Numbered from the stretch's first letter, positions 25,154 through 34,538 are shown. The stretch is DNA of 48,168 nucleotides from Prevotellaceae bacterium UBA1746 (GCA_002314875.1 DCHS01000022.1:1-48168), one strand, 5' to 3'. Translations and numbers: made by a program. Notes: generated by a model not told the origin, from the letters alone.

Positions 25154-27226
25154 ATGAAAAAGATACTTCTCCCTATAGCCTTCGTTTTTGCACTTGGAGC
25201 ACAGGCGCAAGGCAAGAACCTCGAACAGCATATCGGTTGTGAAGGTGTGCCTCTCTGGACGAGTTTGGTCTATGGTAAACTCGATGAATTTACCTTGATG
25301 GACACTGGCATCTATGTGGCCAACTACGACACCCGCCATGATGTGAACCGCGACAACAACCTCATTCCCTGTGATGCTTCCGGCGGTAGTTGCTATGCCC
25401 ATGGAAAAATCTATACTTGCGAATATGACGATGCTCAGAATTTGCAGAATGTCCGTCCTCACTGGTGCTGCTACGATGCCAAGACCCAGCAGAAACTCTC
25501 TGATATCCAACTTGGTGCTGATTGTTCGGCGACAACAACCTGTCTGGCTTACGATCTTACCACCGATAAGATTTATGGTATTCTGAAGAGTTATCTTGAA
25601 ACCCGCCTCGTTGAAATCAATCCAGAGACGGGTGCTATGACCGTTATCAGCGATGTCTATCCCAAGGAGAATTTCTATCTGGCTTTGGCATGCTCTCCCG
25701 AGGGAACGCTTTATGCCACCTATCTCAATGAAGAGAGTTATGACGGCGATCAGACGCAGTATCTCGTCCGACTTCGTAAAAGCGACGGTAAGGCCGCTGT
25801 CATCGGTAAGATGAACGATTTCAACCTATTTGCTGGCGATATTCCTTACAATATGAAGTACGCCCAGGCCATGTGCTTCAACCAGCAGAATGGCAAGATG
25901 TACTGGATGTATGACTCTTCAAGTGTCGCGCTCAGTCAGCAATATACGCCTATCTTTGAGGTCAATACGACCAATGCGGATATGACAATGGTCAGTTATC
26001 TGAAGCCGACCTATATGCTCAGTGGTATGTTCTTTGTAGAACCAGAGATGACGGCCCCTGGAATTGTTGGCAGTGTGTCCTATGACTTTGCAGGAACACT
26101 GACGGTAGAGGCTCCTACCTGCAACTACAAGGGTGTTGAGCAGTCAGAGAATTCACCGATTACCATTATCATTGAAGAAGATGGCAATACAGTGGTTTCT
26201 GTTTCCAGCCATTATGGTGCACTTTGTCCGATCAATGTTAGCGAAATCGGAGATGGGAATCATACTGTGCAGATTACCGTAGAGGGAGAAGATGGTCTGC
26301 AAGGTCCTACCGTTGACCGTTCTTTCTATGTCGGTCATGATACTCCAGAAGCCCCTCATGATGTTGTACTGACGGCCGAAGATAATGTTGCTACAATCAC
26401 TTGGTCAGCACCGCAGAACGGAGCAAATGGAGGCTATATCGACAATGATTTTACCTACACCATCATCCGTTATCCCGGAGCTAAGACTGTTGCCAAGGAT
26501 ATCAAGGAAACGACTTTCACCGAGACACTTCCAGAATACCTTGCCCGTTATCGTTATACCGTAAAGGCGAGCGATGGCACAAAGACCAGCAGTGCTGCTG
26601 CCAGCAATGACTATATCATCGGAATGCCGCTTGAACCGCCTTTCTACGCAGACTTTGCCTATGTTGAAGGTCTCACGGATTATTTCTCTTTCTACGACAA
26701 TAACCAAGACGGAACGAGCTGGAGTTATTACGAAGATTATCAGGCTGCCTTCTATGCCTATAATATCTATAATAAGGCCGATGACTACTTGATTTCTCCG
26801 CCTTTCCACCTCAAGAGGGGCTATGACTATTCGCTGGTTTTCGATGCTTGTTCTTATTTCAAGGATTTTCCTGAATCCTTTGAAGTCTGCTTTGGAACAG
26901 GCCGTACTCCGACTGAATTAGGAACGGTGATTTTGAGTGAAGAAAAAGTTCCTGCTGCAGAGTCCATTGACGAAATGGAGTTGTACAGCGTTCTCCTTCC
27001 TGCTGTTGAAGATGAGGGTACTTACTATTTCGCTTTCCATGTGACTTCCGAGCCTTACATGGGTATCTTCCTCCTTCGCAATATCATGCTGGGTGTTTCA
27101 GAAAGTGCTGGCATTGGTTCAGTTTCTGCGCCTTCATCATCAACTTCTTACTACGATCTCACCGGTCGCCAATTTAACCATAAGCCCAAAGGAGTTTATA
27201 TCATCAACGGTCAGAAGCGTTTTTAA
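25154..27226 (+). CDS. Secreted beta-propeller/Fn3/choice-of-anchor protein with T9SS-type tail
   Basis: 690 residues with a signal peptide (1-19). The first about 290 residues look like a beta-propeller: repeated strands such as 'GKIYTCEYDD', 'DKIYGILKSY', 'GTLYATYLNE' and 'GKMYWMYDSS'. Then come an Ig-like segment ending FYVGHDTPEAP, an Fn3-type segment (VATITWSAPQNGANGGYID), and a choice-of-anchor J domain (DDYLISPPFHLKRGYDYSLVFDA). The tail is YDLTGRQF...GVYIINGQKRF. The 1467-residue protein at 34.7 kb shares this order and nearly the same linking motifs (FxGNDTPKxP, SWNAVTEGVNGGYVN), so the two are paralogues. I see no enzyme motif and infer an adhesin or binding role. Confidence 0.75.
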   Translation: MKKILLPIAFVFALGAQAQGKNLEQHIGCEGVPLWTSLVYGKLDEFTLMDTGIYVANYDTRHDVNRDNNLIPCDASGGSCYAHGKIYTCEYDDAQNLQNVRPHWCCYDAKTQQKLSDIQLGADCSATTTCLAYDLTTDKIYGILKSYLETRLVEINPETGAMTVISDVYPKENFYLALACSPEGTLYATYLNEESYDGDQTQYLVRLRKSDGKAAVIGKMNDFNLFAGDIPYNMKYAQAMCFNQQNGKMYWMYDSSSVALSQQYTPIFEVNTTNADMTMVSYLKPTYMLSGMFFVEPEMTAPGIVGSVSYDFAGTLTVEAPTCNYKGVEQSENSPITIIIEEDGNTVVSVSSHYGALCPINVSEIGDGNHTVQITVEGEDGLQGPTVDRSFYVGHDTPEAPHDVVLTAEDNVATITWSAPQNGANGGYIDNDFTYTIIRYPGAKTVAKDIKETTFTETLPEYLARYRYTVKASDGTKTSSAAASNDYIIGMPLEPPFYADFAYVEGLTDYFSFYDNNQDGTSWSYYEDYQAAFYAYNIYNKADDYLISPPFHLKRGYDYSLVFDACSYFKDFPESFEVCFGTGRTPTELGTVILSEEKVPAAESIDEMELYSVLLPAVEDEGTYYFAFHVTSEPYMGIFLLRNIMLGVSESAGIGSVSAPSSSTSYYDLTGRQFNHKPKGVYIINGQKRF

Positions 27227-27305
27227 CTATTTACTTCAAGGCTTAAATTTCGAGCTGTTTATTTTTAGGGCTTTAACTTCAAACTTTTAACATATAATTT
27301 GGCCT

Positions 27306-28502
27306 ATGTTACCCATTGCCATTTACACCTTGACCTCTCCTCTTCACGATGAAAAAGCAGTAGAGGCAGCTACCAAGGAGTTTCTCGACTCCCTGAATCT
27401 GGAATATGATTTCCGTGGAAGTGATTACAGCGATTATGGCACTCACGATCTCGACTTGATCTATGTTCGGACGGGAGGTACGGAATCTGTCCTCTTACAG
27501 GTTTTAGGCGAACTGCGTTCCAAGAGTAATGCTCCTTTCTACCTTTTGGCCTCTGACAAGAGCAACAGCCTCGCTGCTTCGATGGAAATCCTATCTTTCC
27601 TCAACCAACACCAGATTGATGGCGAAATTCTCCATGGTTCTGCAGAGTATGTTCATCGTCGCGTGACCATTCTTTCCAAGGTTGCTTCTGCACGTCAGTA
27701 CCTCAACGGCTCTCGTTTGGGTGTCATTGGCAAGCCTTCTGACTGGCTGATATCCAGCATGGTCAACCGCGAAGAGGTGAAGAACTGCCTGGGTATTGAG
27801 TTAGTGGATGTTCCTATGGAGGAACTTGTTTCTCTCATTTACGAGTCTCCTTCGGATATCGACGCTGAACTTACAGAGAAAGCTCCAAACGAGCAGATTC
27901 AACGCGCGCTTCATGGTGCAACGGCCATTTATCACGCCTTGAAAGAACTTGTTGCAAAATACAACCTTCATGGTTTGACTATTCGCTGCTTTGATCTCCT
28001 TTCTGCAGTTCATAATACAGGTTGTATCGCTTTGGCAAAACTCAACGCAGAAGGCATCATCGCAGGTTGTGAAGGCGATATTCCTGCCATGCTCTCCATG
28101 CGAATTATCCAGGCTTTGACTGGTGTCAGCGGATTCCAAGCTAATCCTGCCCGCATCAATCCTGAGACTGGCGAAATCCTTTTTGCTCACTGCACGATTC
28201 CTTTTAATATGGTCGAGCGCTATGAACTTGATACTCACTTTGAATCAGGTATCGGCGTTGGTATTCGTGGTTTCATGCCCAACGGTCCTGTGACGATCTT
28301 CAAGACCTCTGGTGATCTTTCTCGTTGTTTCGTTGCTGAAGGTACGTTGTTATATAGCCAAGGTGAACCTAATCTCTGCCGCACCCAGCAGATGATCCGT
28401 CTTAACAATCCTGAGGATGCTCACTATTTCCTCACCCATCCTATTGGTAATCACCATATCATCGTTCCTGGTCATATCAAGGATCTGCTGAAGGAACTGT
28501 AA
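27306..28502 (+). CDS. L-fucose-isomerase-like protein of unknown substrate
   Basis: 398 residues, cytoplasmic (no signal peptide). The C-terminal half resembles the C-terminal domain of the L-fucose/L-arabinose isomerase family: a 'CEGDIPAMLSMRIIQALTGVSGFQANPARINPETG..LFAHCTIP' stretch (about 258-300) with the conserved CEGD and HC..P. The N-terminal half has a Rossmann-like pattern (LDLIYVRTGGTES, LGVIGKPSDW). It is shorter than true FucI (about 590 residues), so isomerase activity is not assured. A sugar isomerase would fit neighbours that release host sugars such as fucose or sialic acid. It lies 79 nt after the adhesin-like gene with no clear promoter and is followed by a terminator. Confidence 0.6.
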   Translation: MLPIAIYTLTSPLHDEKAVEAATKEFLDSLNLEYDFRGSDYSDYGTHDLDLIYVRTGGTESVLLQVLGELRSKSNAPFYLLASDKSNSLAASMEILSFLNQHQIDGEILHGSAEYVHRRVTILSKVASARQYLNGSRLGVIGKPSDWLISSMVNREEVKNCLGIELVDVPMEELVSLIYESPSDIDAELTEKAPNEQIQRALHGATAIYHALKELVAKYNLHGLTIRCFDLLSAVHNTGCIALAKLNAEGIIAGCEGDIPAMLSMRIIQALTGVSGFQANPARINPETGEILFAHCTIPFNMVERYELDTHFESGIGVGIRGFMPNGPVTIFKTSGDLSRCFVAEGTLLYSQGEPNLCRTQQMIRLNNPEDAHYFLTHPIGNHHIIVPGHIKDLLKEL

Positions 28503-28558
28503 TCAAGTTTAAGGAAAAAGCTTTTCAAGTCTATAGTTAAAAGTTTTCAAGTTAAAAT

Positions 28559-28595
28559 AAAGGAGTCACAAGGAAATACCCTGTGACTCCTTTTT
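28559..28595 (+). terminator. Terminator between convergent genes
   Basis: AAAGGAGTCACA, short loop, TGTGACTCCTTTTT. The 10-12 bp stem has A- and T-runs on both sides, so it can work in both directions for the fucose-isomerase-like gene and the C10 protease gene. Confidence 0.85.
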
Positions 28596-28609
28596 ATTGA
28601 GAAGAATGA

Positions 28610-31381
28610 TTATTGATAACGTTTGGTTTTAACAATGTAGACAAGACGGGTAAGGTCGCCAGTATCTACAGCGCCATCGAGATTGACATCACGAAGACCA
28701 TAAGGATCTACTGAGGTATCGGAACCATTCAGATAACTGATAAGTTTTACTACATCAAAGATGGTTACACGACCACTGGTATCAAGGTCACCGGCGCCGA
28801 AGTAATTACTGAAGAATGTTTTGAAGTCAAGAATATCATTCTTAGTCGGTCGGTTGTTCGTTGCGTTCTCTTCCAGCAATGTACTCATCTTTCCGAAATT
28901 GGGATCTGAAGTCTTGTAGAGTTGGAAATCACCCATGTGGAAATATCCACGTGTACTGGAGCCATCAGCCATATAGGTATCCCAACAGATAAACTTCAGA
29001 TACTTATAGCGGGCAGGAAGGGTAAATGTCTTTTCTACCGTCTCGTCCTTGCTTGTAAAAGGCATATCGAATACTCCCAAATCTGTATTGAAATTTGTAC
29101 CATCATTACCTGCAAGAATCTGGAAACGGGTGGGGTGGTCATTGTCCGCATTGTTTCGTCTCATCATTTCCATTTTGATGGTGCCGCTTATGGCCTCGTT
29201 GAGTTCAACAATGAAGTTATGACTACCAGCGGTAAGTATCACATTTGTATTCGACCAGATAGAATGCCAGAAGGTACTGGGATCACGGTCAAGGAGATAT
29301 TCGAATGAACCTTCGTTTGGCTCTGTGTAAGGGCTGCTGAATTGGCTGGCTTTTGTAATTAGTCCCGTCCATTTATCCTTTTCTGGAATGGTATTGTACA
29401 TATTCAACATAGAGTTGTAAAGCGTCTTGAATTCCTCATTGCGAGCACGCTGTTCAGGATCTGCATTCTCTACAGGAACAAGCATCCAGGCACTATTGGC
29501 ATTCGTTGAAGTCCAACCCACTACATCACCGCTGATACTGATACTGCTTGTATTTCCCTGCTGGTTGAGATAAACATAGTTTCCAGACTGGTTGATGGGA
29601 CGAATAGCCTCGGTAAAACCATCTTTTTCGTCGTAAGAGTATGGTTCGAAGAGGATTTCATTGGAAGTATTTGTAAGAGGTACTTTTTCAAGTTTTGTGA
29701 CGGTACCAACGTAATGACCCGTCTTCTTGTTCTTCAACGAATAACCGCCTGTTGATGAGTTGTAGGTCAAATTCCATACATAGTTATCCGCGTCGCTTTG
29801 AGCAATATTAATGGTGTTCCAATAAGCCGTTGAGCCATTGTCATAGAGACCTTTGAACTGATCGGGATTCTGAGCGCACTGGATATAATACTGACCATCG
29901 GGATAGGGAACACGCGCCTTGGCGATATTCGTGAAAGTCGTGGTCAGATTGTTGGTAAGTGCATTAATCTGATCTGCAGTGTATCCGGAACCACTAGCAT
30001 CAATGGCAGTTTTTGCAGCAGATAGAGCATTGGTAAATGCATCTGTTACTGAAGTATTGGTACACATACCAATGCGATTTCCTGGGATGGTGATGTTGGT
30101 CTTGTCCTTATACATCGCATAGGCTACCTTCAAATCACGAAGTGCCTTGTTGGCAGCGGGAATATCAATATCATAGACAACGAGGCTGAAGGAATAAGTA
30201 CCAGAGCCATCACCAGGATTCATGGTGTCAATGCTGAAATAGCCGTTGTAGGAACCACCCCAACCCCAGTTGAAGTGATAATAGCCGGAAGTATTTGAAC
30301 CGTCACAAACGTAGCAGTGACCAGAATTATTACGCTGACCACAGACAATGACGGGGGTACTGCTGGCAATAGCATCCTTTAATTTCTGTGACATCGTATT
30401 GATGAGGAAACTACTTGTGGTGGCCTTACAGTTATTAACACCAAAATAATTATTCAACGCGGGAGCGATATTAGCATTTTTAGCAGAAGAACCACCGGAG
30501 CCGGATGTGTTATAGTCCATCTGAACAGCAATACCGCAATGGTACATCAACAAAGCAACCGCATTACGGTTTTCCTGGGTCCAAACCTGAGAGGAATAGT
30601 TGTCGAGCATGTTATCCCAGTCATAAGAACGACCGCTGCTAAAACCGTTAACGCTTTTTTTCAATGTTTCTGTGGTATAACCGGAGCATGAACTGTTCAA
30701 AACAACAGGGTTCTTCAAATAATAAAGTACCTGCGCCATGGCTGTTGCCACACAACCTGTGATAACTCCTGAACTCACTTGCATGGAGCAGTAGTAGTTA
30801 TAGGGACTCGCCTGGGCCCAAGAACAAGAGAGGAGAGGACCAACCTGGGCGGTTGTTGCCTTCTTTGCCACACGATTCATCTTAGCGGCTTGAGCATCAC
30901 CTTCCTCGGTATCCAGATTGGCATAGAAGGTATTGTAGTTGTCGAGAAGGTTAAGAATACCATCAGGAACATCAACGCCAGTGAAAGAGCCTTCGTCGGA
31001 GTAGCCAATGATTTCAGGCAGTCGGTCATCACCACCAACAATCGTCCAGCCTTGGTTATCCTCATTATTAAAGATATAATAACTCAGCAATTCGTTGGGA
31101 TCAGAACTTGGGGTAAAAATTCTTTGACCGAGAATGCTGTTCTCAGGAACATTAGTTCTGTCAATGAGTGTTGCTTTGAGTTGTGCTTTCTTCGTAACAG
31201 GATCGCTGTAAAAGAGGACGGGGAGATTCTTGGTCTCCAAGAAACGTACATTGGCATTTACTCCTAATGACAAAGCCTGTTGCTTTGCAATTTCCATGGC
31301 TTGCTGGCGCGAGCGGGGAGCAGCCTGTGTTGTTGCAGACCCTAATAGTAAGAACGCGAGAGTTAGAAATATCTGTTTCAT
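28610..31381 (-). CDS. Secreted C10 (streptopain-type) cysteine protease with discoidin-like and dockerin domains
   Basis: 923 residues with a signal peptide (1-20). A propeptide of about 130 residues (IVGGDDRLPEIIGYSDEG is typical of Spi/C10 propeptides) precedes the papain-like C10 domain. The catalytic Cys210 lies in GCVATAMAQV, His355 in SGHCYVCDG, and FNWGWGGSYNGYF follows. After it come a helical FIVAR-like segment (about 440-480), a ricin/trefoil-like segment (about 485-620), a discoidin-like domain ending GYFHMGDFQLY (about 690-845), and a type I dockerin at the C-terminus with two calcium-loop repeats (D-T-S-G-R-V-T-I-F-D and N-L-D-G-A-V-D-T-G-D). There is no NGKK tail. It is the last gene of a four-gene operon, 9 nt after the hydrolase. 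Confidence 0.9.
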   Translation of the reverse strand: MKQIFLTLAFLLLGSATTQAAPRSRQQAMEIAKQQALSLGVNANVRFLETKNLPVLFYSDPVTKKAQLKATLIDRTNVPENSILGQRIFTPSSDPNELLSYYIFNNEDNQGWTIVGGDDRLPEIIGYSDEGSFTGVDVPDGILNLLDNYNTFYANLDTEEGDAQAAKMNRVAKKATTAQVGPLLSCSWAQASPYNYYCSMQVSSGVITGCVATAMAQVLYYLKNPVVLNSSCSGYTTETLKKSVNGFSSGRSYDWDNMLDNYSSQVWTQENRNAVALLMYHCGIAVQMDYNTSGSGGSSAKNANIAPALNNYFGVNNCKATTSSFLINTMSQKLKDAIASSTPVIVCGQRNNSGHCYVCDGSNTSGYYHFNWGWGGSYNGYFSIDTMNPGDGSGTYSFSLVVYDIDIPAANKALRDLKVAYAMYKDKTNITIPGNRIGMCTNTSVTDAFTNALSAAKTAIDASGSGYTADQINALTNNLTTTFTNIAKARVPYPDGQYYIQCAQNPDQFKGLYDNGSTAYWNTINIAQSDADNYVWNLTYNSSTGGYSLKNKKTGHYVGTVTKLEKVPLTNTSNEILFEPYSYDEKDGFTEAIRPINQSGNYVYLNQQGNTSSISISGDVVGWTSTNANSAWMLVPVENADPEQRARNEEFKTLYNSMLNMYNTIPEKDKWTGLITKASQFSSPYTEPNEGSFEYLLDRDPSTFWHSIWSNTNVILTAGSHNFIVELNEAISGTIKMEMMRRNNADNDHPTRFQILAGNDGTNFNTDLGVFDMPFTSKDETVEKTFTLPARYKYLKFICWDTYMADGSSTRGYFHMGDFQLYKTSDPNFGKMSTLLEENATNNRPTKNDILDFKTFFSNYFGAGDLDTSGRVTIFDVVKLISYLNGSDTSVDPYGLRDVNLDGAVDTGDLTRLVYIVKTKRYQ

Positions 31382-31390
31382 AAGTGATAA

Positions 31391-32203
31391 TTAATTGGCA
31401 AGAAAATCAACGGCGAGGTTGGTGGCTTGTTCTGCATCTTGGGAGAAGCCATGGTCAAAGCCATCAAGAAGATGCAGTTCTGCATGTTTGAAATCATGGG
31501 CATAGTGTTCGCCGTAGGAGAAAGGAACGACGACATCGCCAGTGCCATGAATTACGCTTACCTTGCCGGTATAGGTGCAAGAGCGTTCGTAGATAGGAAG
31601 ATTGCGAGCGGTGAGAATGTAATTTCTTCCCAGTTTCTGTCCACCCCAAAGTTCGATGTATTCAGGAGGATTGATAGGGTCATACATTTTTCCAAAGGTA
31701 TTGCCGCGAATGGCGTCCTCACGGAGAACGGCGGCAGGAGCCATCAGCACGGCCTTTTTCAATGCCTTCTTTCCTAATTCTCCAGCAAGAAGCCCAGTGA
31801 CAACACCGCCTTGGGAATGACCGCAGACACTGATGTTCTTCACATAAGGAAGAGCGCGGATATATTCATAAACACATTTTGCATCTTCGAGTTCGTTGAG
31901 GACGGTCATCTGTTGGAATTCACCTTCGCTTTCGCCGTGGCCATTGAAATCAAAACGGATGCTGGCAATGCCTCGGTCGGCAAGTTTCTGGGCAATCATC
32001 GTCATCAAACCGTCATTCTTACTGCTTCCGAAACCATGGAGCAATAGGACTGCATCCACCTTCTTTCCCTTTTCAATTTTCGGGGTCTGAAGGTAGCACG
32101 AAAGTTTGCCGTGATCTCCTTGAATGGACAACGTCTCCGTCTGTTGGGCGAAGAGCGAGAGTCCAAACAGAGTAACAAATATTATGAGGAGTGTGCGTTT
32201 CAT
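31391..32203 (-). CDS. Secreted alpha/beta-hydrolase (esterase or aminopeptidase-like, S33/Hydrolase_4)
   Basis: 270 residues with a signal peptide (1-19, cut after LFA). Typical alpha/beta-hydrolase elements: oxyanion LLLHGFGSS, the strand IRFDFNGHGESEGEF, nucleophile elbow GHSQGG (Ser130), an acid in HGTGDVVVPF and the catalytic His in DGFDHGFSQ. The pattern is like feruloyl/cinnamoyl esterases and family S33 enzymes; the substrate cannot be told. Acetyl-ester removal from host glycans is one option. Its start overlaps the stop of the LRR gene (ATGA) and the C10 gene starts 9 nt after it, so all are coupled. Confidence 0.85.
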   Translation of the reverse strand: MKRTLLIIFVTLFGLSLFAQQTETLSIQGDHGKLSCYLQTPKIEKGKKVDAVLLLHGFGSSKNDGLMTMIAQKLADRGIASIRFDFNGHGESEGEFQQMTVLNELEDAKCVYEYIRALPYVKNISVCGHSQGGVVTGLLAGELGKKALKKAVLMAPAAVLREDAIRGNTFGKMYDPINPPEYIELWGGQKLGRNYILTARNLPIYERSCTYTGKVSVIHGTGDVVVPFSYGEHYAHDFKHAELHLLDGFDHGFSQDAEQATNLAVDFLAN

Positions 32204-33723
32204 TGATTCATCATCTTACGTGTCATACCATTTTCACGAATGAGATAAACACCCTTCTGGAGGTGTTCCATATCAGGATTACCATTGGTATCGAGGGTCG
32301 TGGTTCCCATCAGTTTTCCATCGAGGGTAAATACCGTTGCCATGCCGTCTTGCTTCAAAGAGTAGATACCGTCGGTAGAGTAGCCGGCGTATTCAACGGG
32401 GGTGTCAGTCATTAAGTCGTAATCGTAGACAGTCCAATGCTTTTCCTTCATAATAGCCACATTCTCAGAACTGCAACGGTTTTGCTCGTTCTCATCCTTA
32501 GTATTTACAATGAAAATCTTTGCCTTGAAGAAATCAGGACGATCGAGAAGGTTGTTGGCAAGTATTTCCATTTCATCATCGAGAATGCGGTTGCTGAAGC
32601 AAGCGATGGTGATGAGGTAAATGTTATTGCCGGTGATGAGTTCCTGGAGTTGGTTGTTGAAGCAAGCGAGAACTTCGAGGTTGCCAAGATGAGCAACATC
32701 GAGGGTCTTGATTTCGTTGTCGTAGCAGGTCACATTGCGGAGGAGGGGATTGCCGGAAAGATCAAGTTCCTTGAGTTTGTTGGAGTAGCACCAGATTTCA
32801 GCAAGGTCCTCCATAGCAGTAAGGTTCAACTCTTCAATCTCGTTGTCAAAGCAGTAAAGATTCATCAGGAGAGGATTGCTTGTCAAGTCGAGTTCTTTGA
32901 GATTATTTCCTTGACAATACAGGAAGAGAAGTTCGGTGTTTTCAGAAAGATCAAGTTTTCCAAGATCTAGATTTTCACACATCAGACTGGTGAGCTGGGT
33001 ATTCTTGCTGACATCCAAAGATTTAATCTTGGTATAGCCACAACCGAGCAAGATGAGATTGAGGTTCTTGCTGACATCGAGGGTTTCAATGGCGTTGGAA
33101 TCACAACGGAGAGAGCCCAGGTTCGCCATATTTGAAACATCAATGCTGGTGAGCAGGTTGTCGTTGCAATAGATATCCGTCATATTCGGATTCTTGCTGA
33201 AATCAAGAGCGGTAATCTTGTTGTGCATACAGTTTAACATCTGTAAACTTTTAGCACCTGAGATATCAAGACTCGTGAGTTGGTTCTCTGAGCAGGAGAC
33301 ACCACCGAGACTGGCACAATTGGAAAGATCAAGTTCTGTCAGTTTATTTTTCGCAAGACCAAGGTTGTACATTTGGGAATTCTTCGCAAACTTGATGCTG
33401 GTAATCTCATTCGTCGTAGCGTCCAGAATTCTGAGAGAAGGAGCATCTGAAAGATCCATCTCGGTAATCTGGTTATCGTTGATACCCAAAGAGAGAACTT
33501 TACCGTTAATAGTAATGTCTTGACTGGTTACCTTATAGTCCATGATGTAATAGTTCTCAAATTCTCCATCGAGACCTTCGAAGGTTACATCACCCGTTGC
33601 CTGCATGGTAAGGTAAAGAGTTTCTCCAATAGGGAGATTGGTCTTGAACTTGATGCTCTCGGCATTAGCAGATATAGCTATTGTTGAGAGTATAAAAATT
33701 AGGAGTGATTTCAGCGTTGTCAT
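32200..33723 (-). CDS. Secreted leucine-rich-repeat protein with T9SS type A-like C-terminus
   Basis: 507 residues from ATG 33723, which begins a signal peptide (MTTLKSLLIFILSTIAISANA). In-frame codons upstream give a charged lead and overlap the previous gene's end, so they are rejected. Residues about 70-400 form some 14-15 LRRs of 20-22 residues with consensus 'LxxLDVSKNxxLxxLxCxxNxI', typical of internalin-like and BspA-adjacent Bacteroidetes LRR proteins. The C-terminal domain reads VFTLDGKLMG...LQKGVYLIRENG, close to the canonical T9SS type A sorting domain. LRR proteins of this type usually bind proteins; the partner is unknown. Second gene of the operon; the stop overlaps the hydrolase start. 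Confidence 0.85.
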   Translation of the reverse strand: MTTLKSLLIFILSTIAISANAESIKFKTNLPIGETLYLTMQATGDVTFEGLDGEFENYYIMDYKVTSQDITINGKVLSLGINDNQITEMDLSDAPSLRILDATTNEITSIKFAKNSQMYNLGLAKNKLTELDLSNCASLGGVSCSENQLTSLDISGAKSLQMLNCMHNKITALDFSKNPNMTDIYCNDNLLTSIDVSNMANLGSLRCDSNAIETLDVSKNLNLILLGCGYTKIKSLDVSKNTQLTSLMCENLDLGKLDLSENTELLFLYCQGNNLKELDLTSNPLLMNLYCFDNEIEELNLTAMEDLAEIWCYSNKLKELDLSGNPLLRNVTCYDNEIKTLDVAHLGNLEVLACFNNQLQELITGNNIYLITIACFSNRILDDEMEILANNLLDRPDFFKAKIFIVNTKDENEQNRCSSENVAIMKEKHWTVYDYDLMTDTPVEYAGYSTDGIYSLKQDGMATVFTLDGKLMGTTTLDTNGNPDMEHLQKGVYLIRENGMTRKMMNQ

Positions 33724-33755
33724 AGTTTTAATGTTGTGTCCGGCAAGGGTAGGTT

Positions 33756-34454
33756 TTAGAACTGAATAGAAAGGTAGGCGCGCCATCCGTCGATGTGAGC
33801 CTTCCAAGGTTCAGAATCTTTGTAATTCTTAACATCTTTATAGTTGATGTCGCCAAAGCGTTTTTCAATACCGACACCAACAGGACCGAAGGAGAGACAT
33901 CCTCCATAGGTCCAAAGGAAGGCATAATTACCCTGGAACTTGCTATCAAAACTACCGAGGATGTTGCTTTCTTCGGGCATATAGAGTCCTGCCAATGTTG
34001 GAACAAAATGACCGTAGCCCTTGATGCTGAGTTTTGAAACAGGATTGAAGGTCAACGAAAGACCGAGCGGTAGAGCATATTCTATCTCGTGAATCTGGTA
34101 TTCAGAAGTAAGGACCGTTGACTCAAAAGAATAATTGGTATAAGATAAATCTACCCAGTCAACATCGATACCAAAACGAACAAGTCCTGCTATTGCGGGA
34201 TGAAGGTAGAAGGTGCGTCCAGAAGTGAACGAAGCACCATAGTTACTTTTGATATGTCCGAATTCCTGGTTCGTAAGGTCATTAACGGCATCTATATTGA
34301 TATGCGTTCTATCACCGAAAGGAAGTTCCTTCTGTTGAAAATCAGTGTGTATATAACTGAAATTGATATGTTTTTTATTCCATGAGCGGACAATCTGCGC
34401 GTCAGCACTGCCAAAGGCCATGATTGCCGTAATAATGAGAATGACTTTTTTCAT
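33756..34454 (-). CDS. Predicted outer-membrane beta-barrel protein of unknown function
   Basis: 232 residues with a signal peptide (1-19, cut after ADA). The rest is alternating hydrophobic/polar strands rich in Gly, Tyr and Phe (LSIKGYGHFVPTLAGLY, YAFLWTYGGCLSFGPVGVGIEKRFG), ending in a C-terminal Phe (RAYLSIQF), the usual signal for outer-membrane insertion. I do not recognise the family. It is the first gene of the operon with the LRR protein, hydrolase and C10 protease. It has its own promoter at 34504-34534, divergent from the 1467-residue adhesin gene. Confidence 0.65.
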   Translation of the reverse strand: MKKVILIITAIMAFGSADAQIVRSWNKKHINFSYIHTDFQQKELPFGDRTHINIDAVNDLTNQEFGHIKSNYGASFTSGRTFYLHPAIAGLVRFGIDVDWVDLSYTNYSFESTVLTSEYQIHEIEYALPLGLSLTFNPVSKLSIKGYGHFVPTLAGLYMPEESNILGSFDSKFQGNYAFLWTYGGCLSFGPVGVGIEKRFGDINYKDVKNYKDSEPWKAHIDGWRAYLSIQF

Positions 34455-34503
34455 TGTTCTAAATTAGTCGTATTAACAGTTCAATAATTTATTATTGCGT
34501 CCG

Positions 34504-34534
34504 CAAAATTAAGGATTATTTATAAAATAGCAAA
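34504..34534 (-). promoter_or_regulatory. Promoter of the outer-membrane/LRR/hydrolase/C10 operon
   Basis: On the minus strand TTTG (34534-34531), 19 bp, TAATTTTG (34511-34504). A leader of about 45 nt precedes the ATG. Confidence 0.7.
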
Positions 34535-34538
34535 GAAA

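Noticed and set aside
33723..33807. Longer start for the LRR protein
   Set aside because: The 28 upstream residues are charged and overlap the end of the outer-membrane protein gene; the signal peptide begins at 33723.
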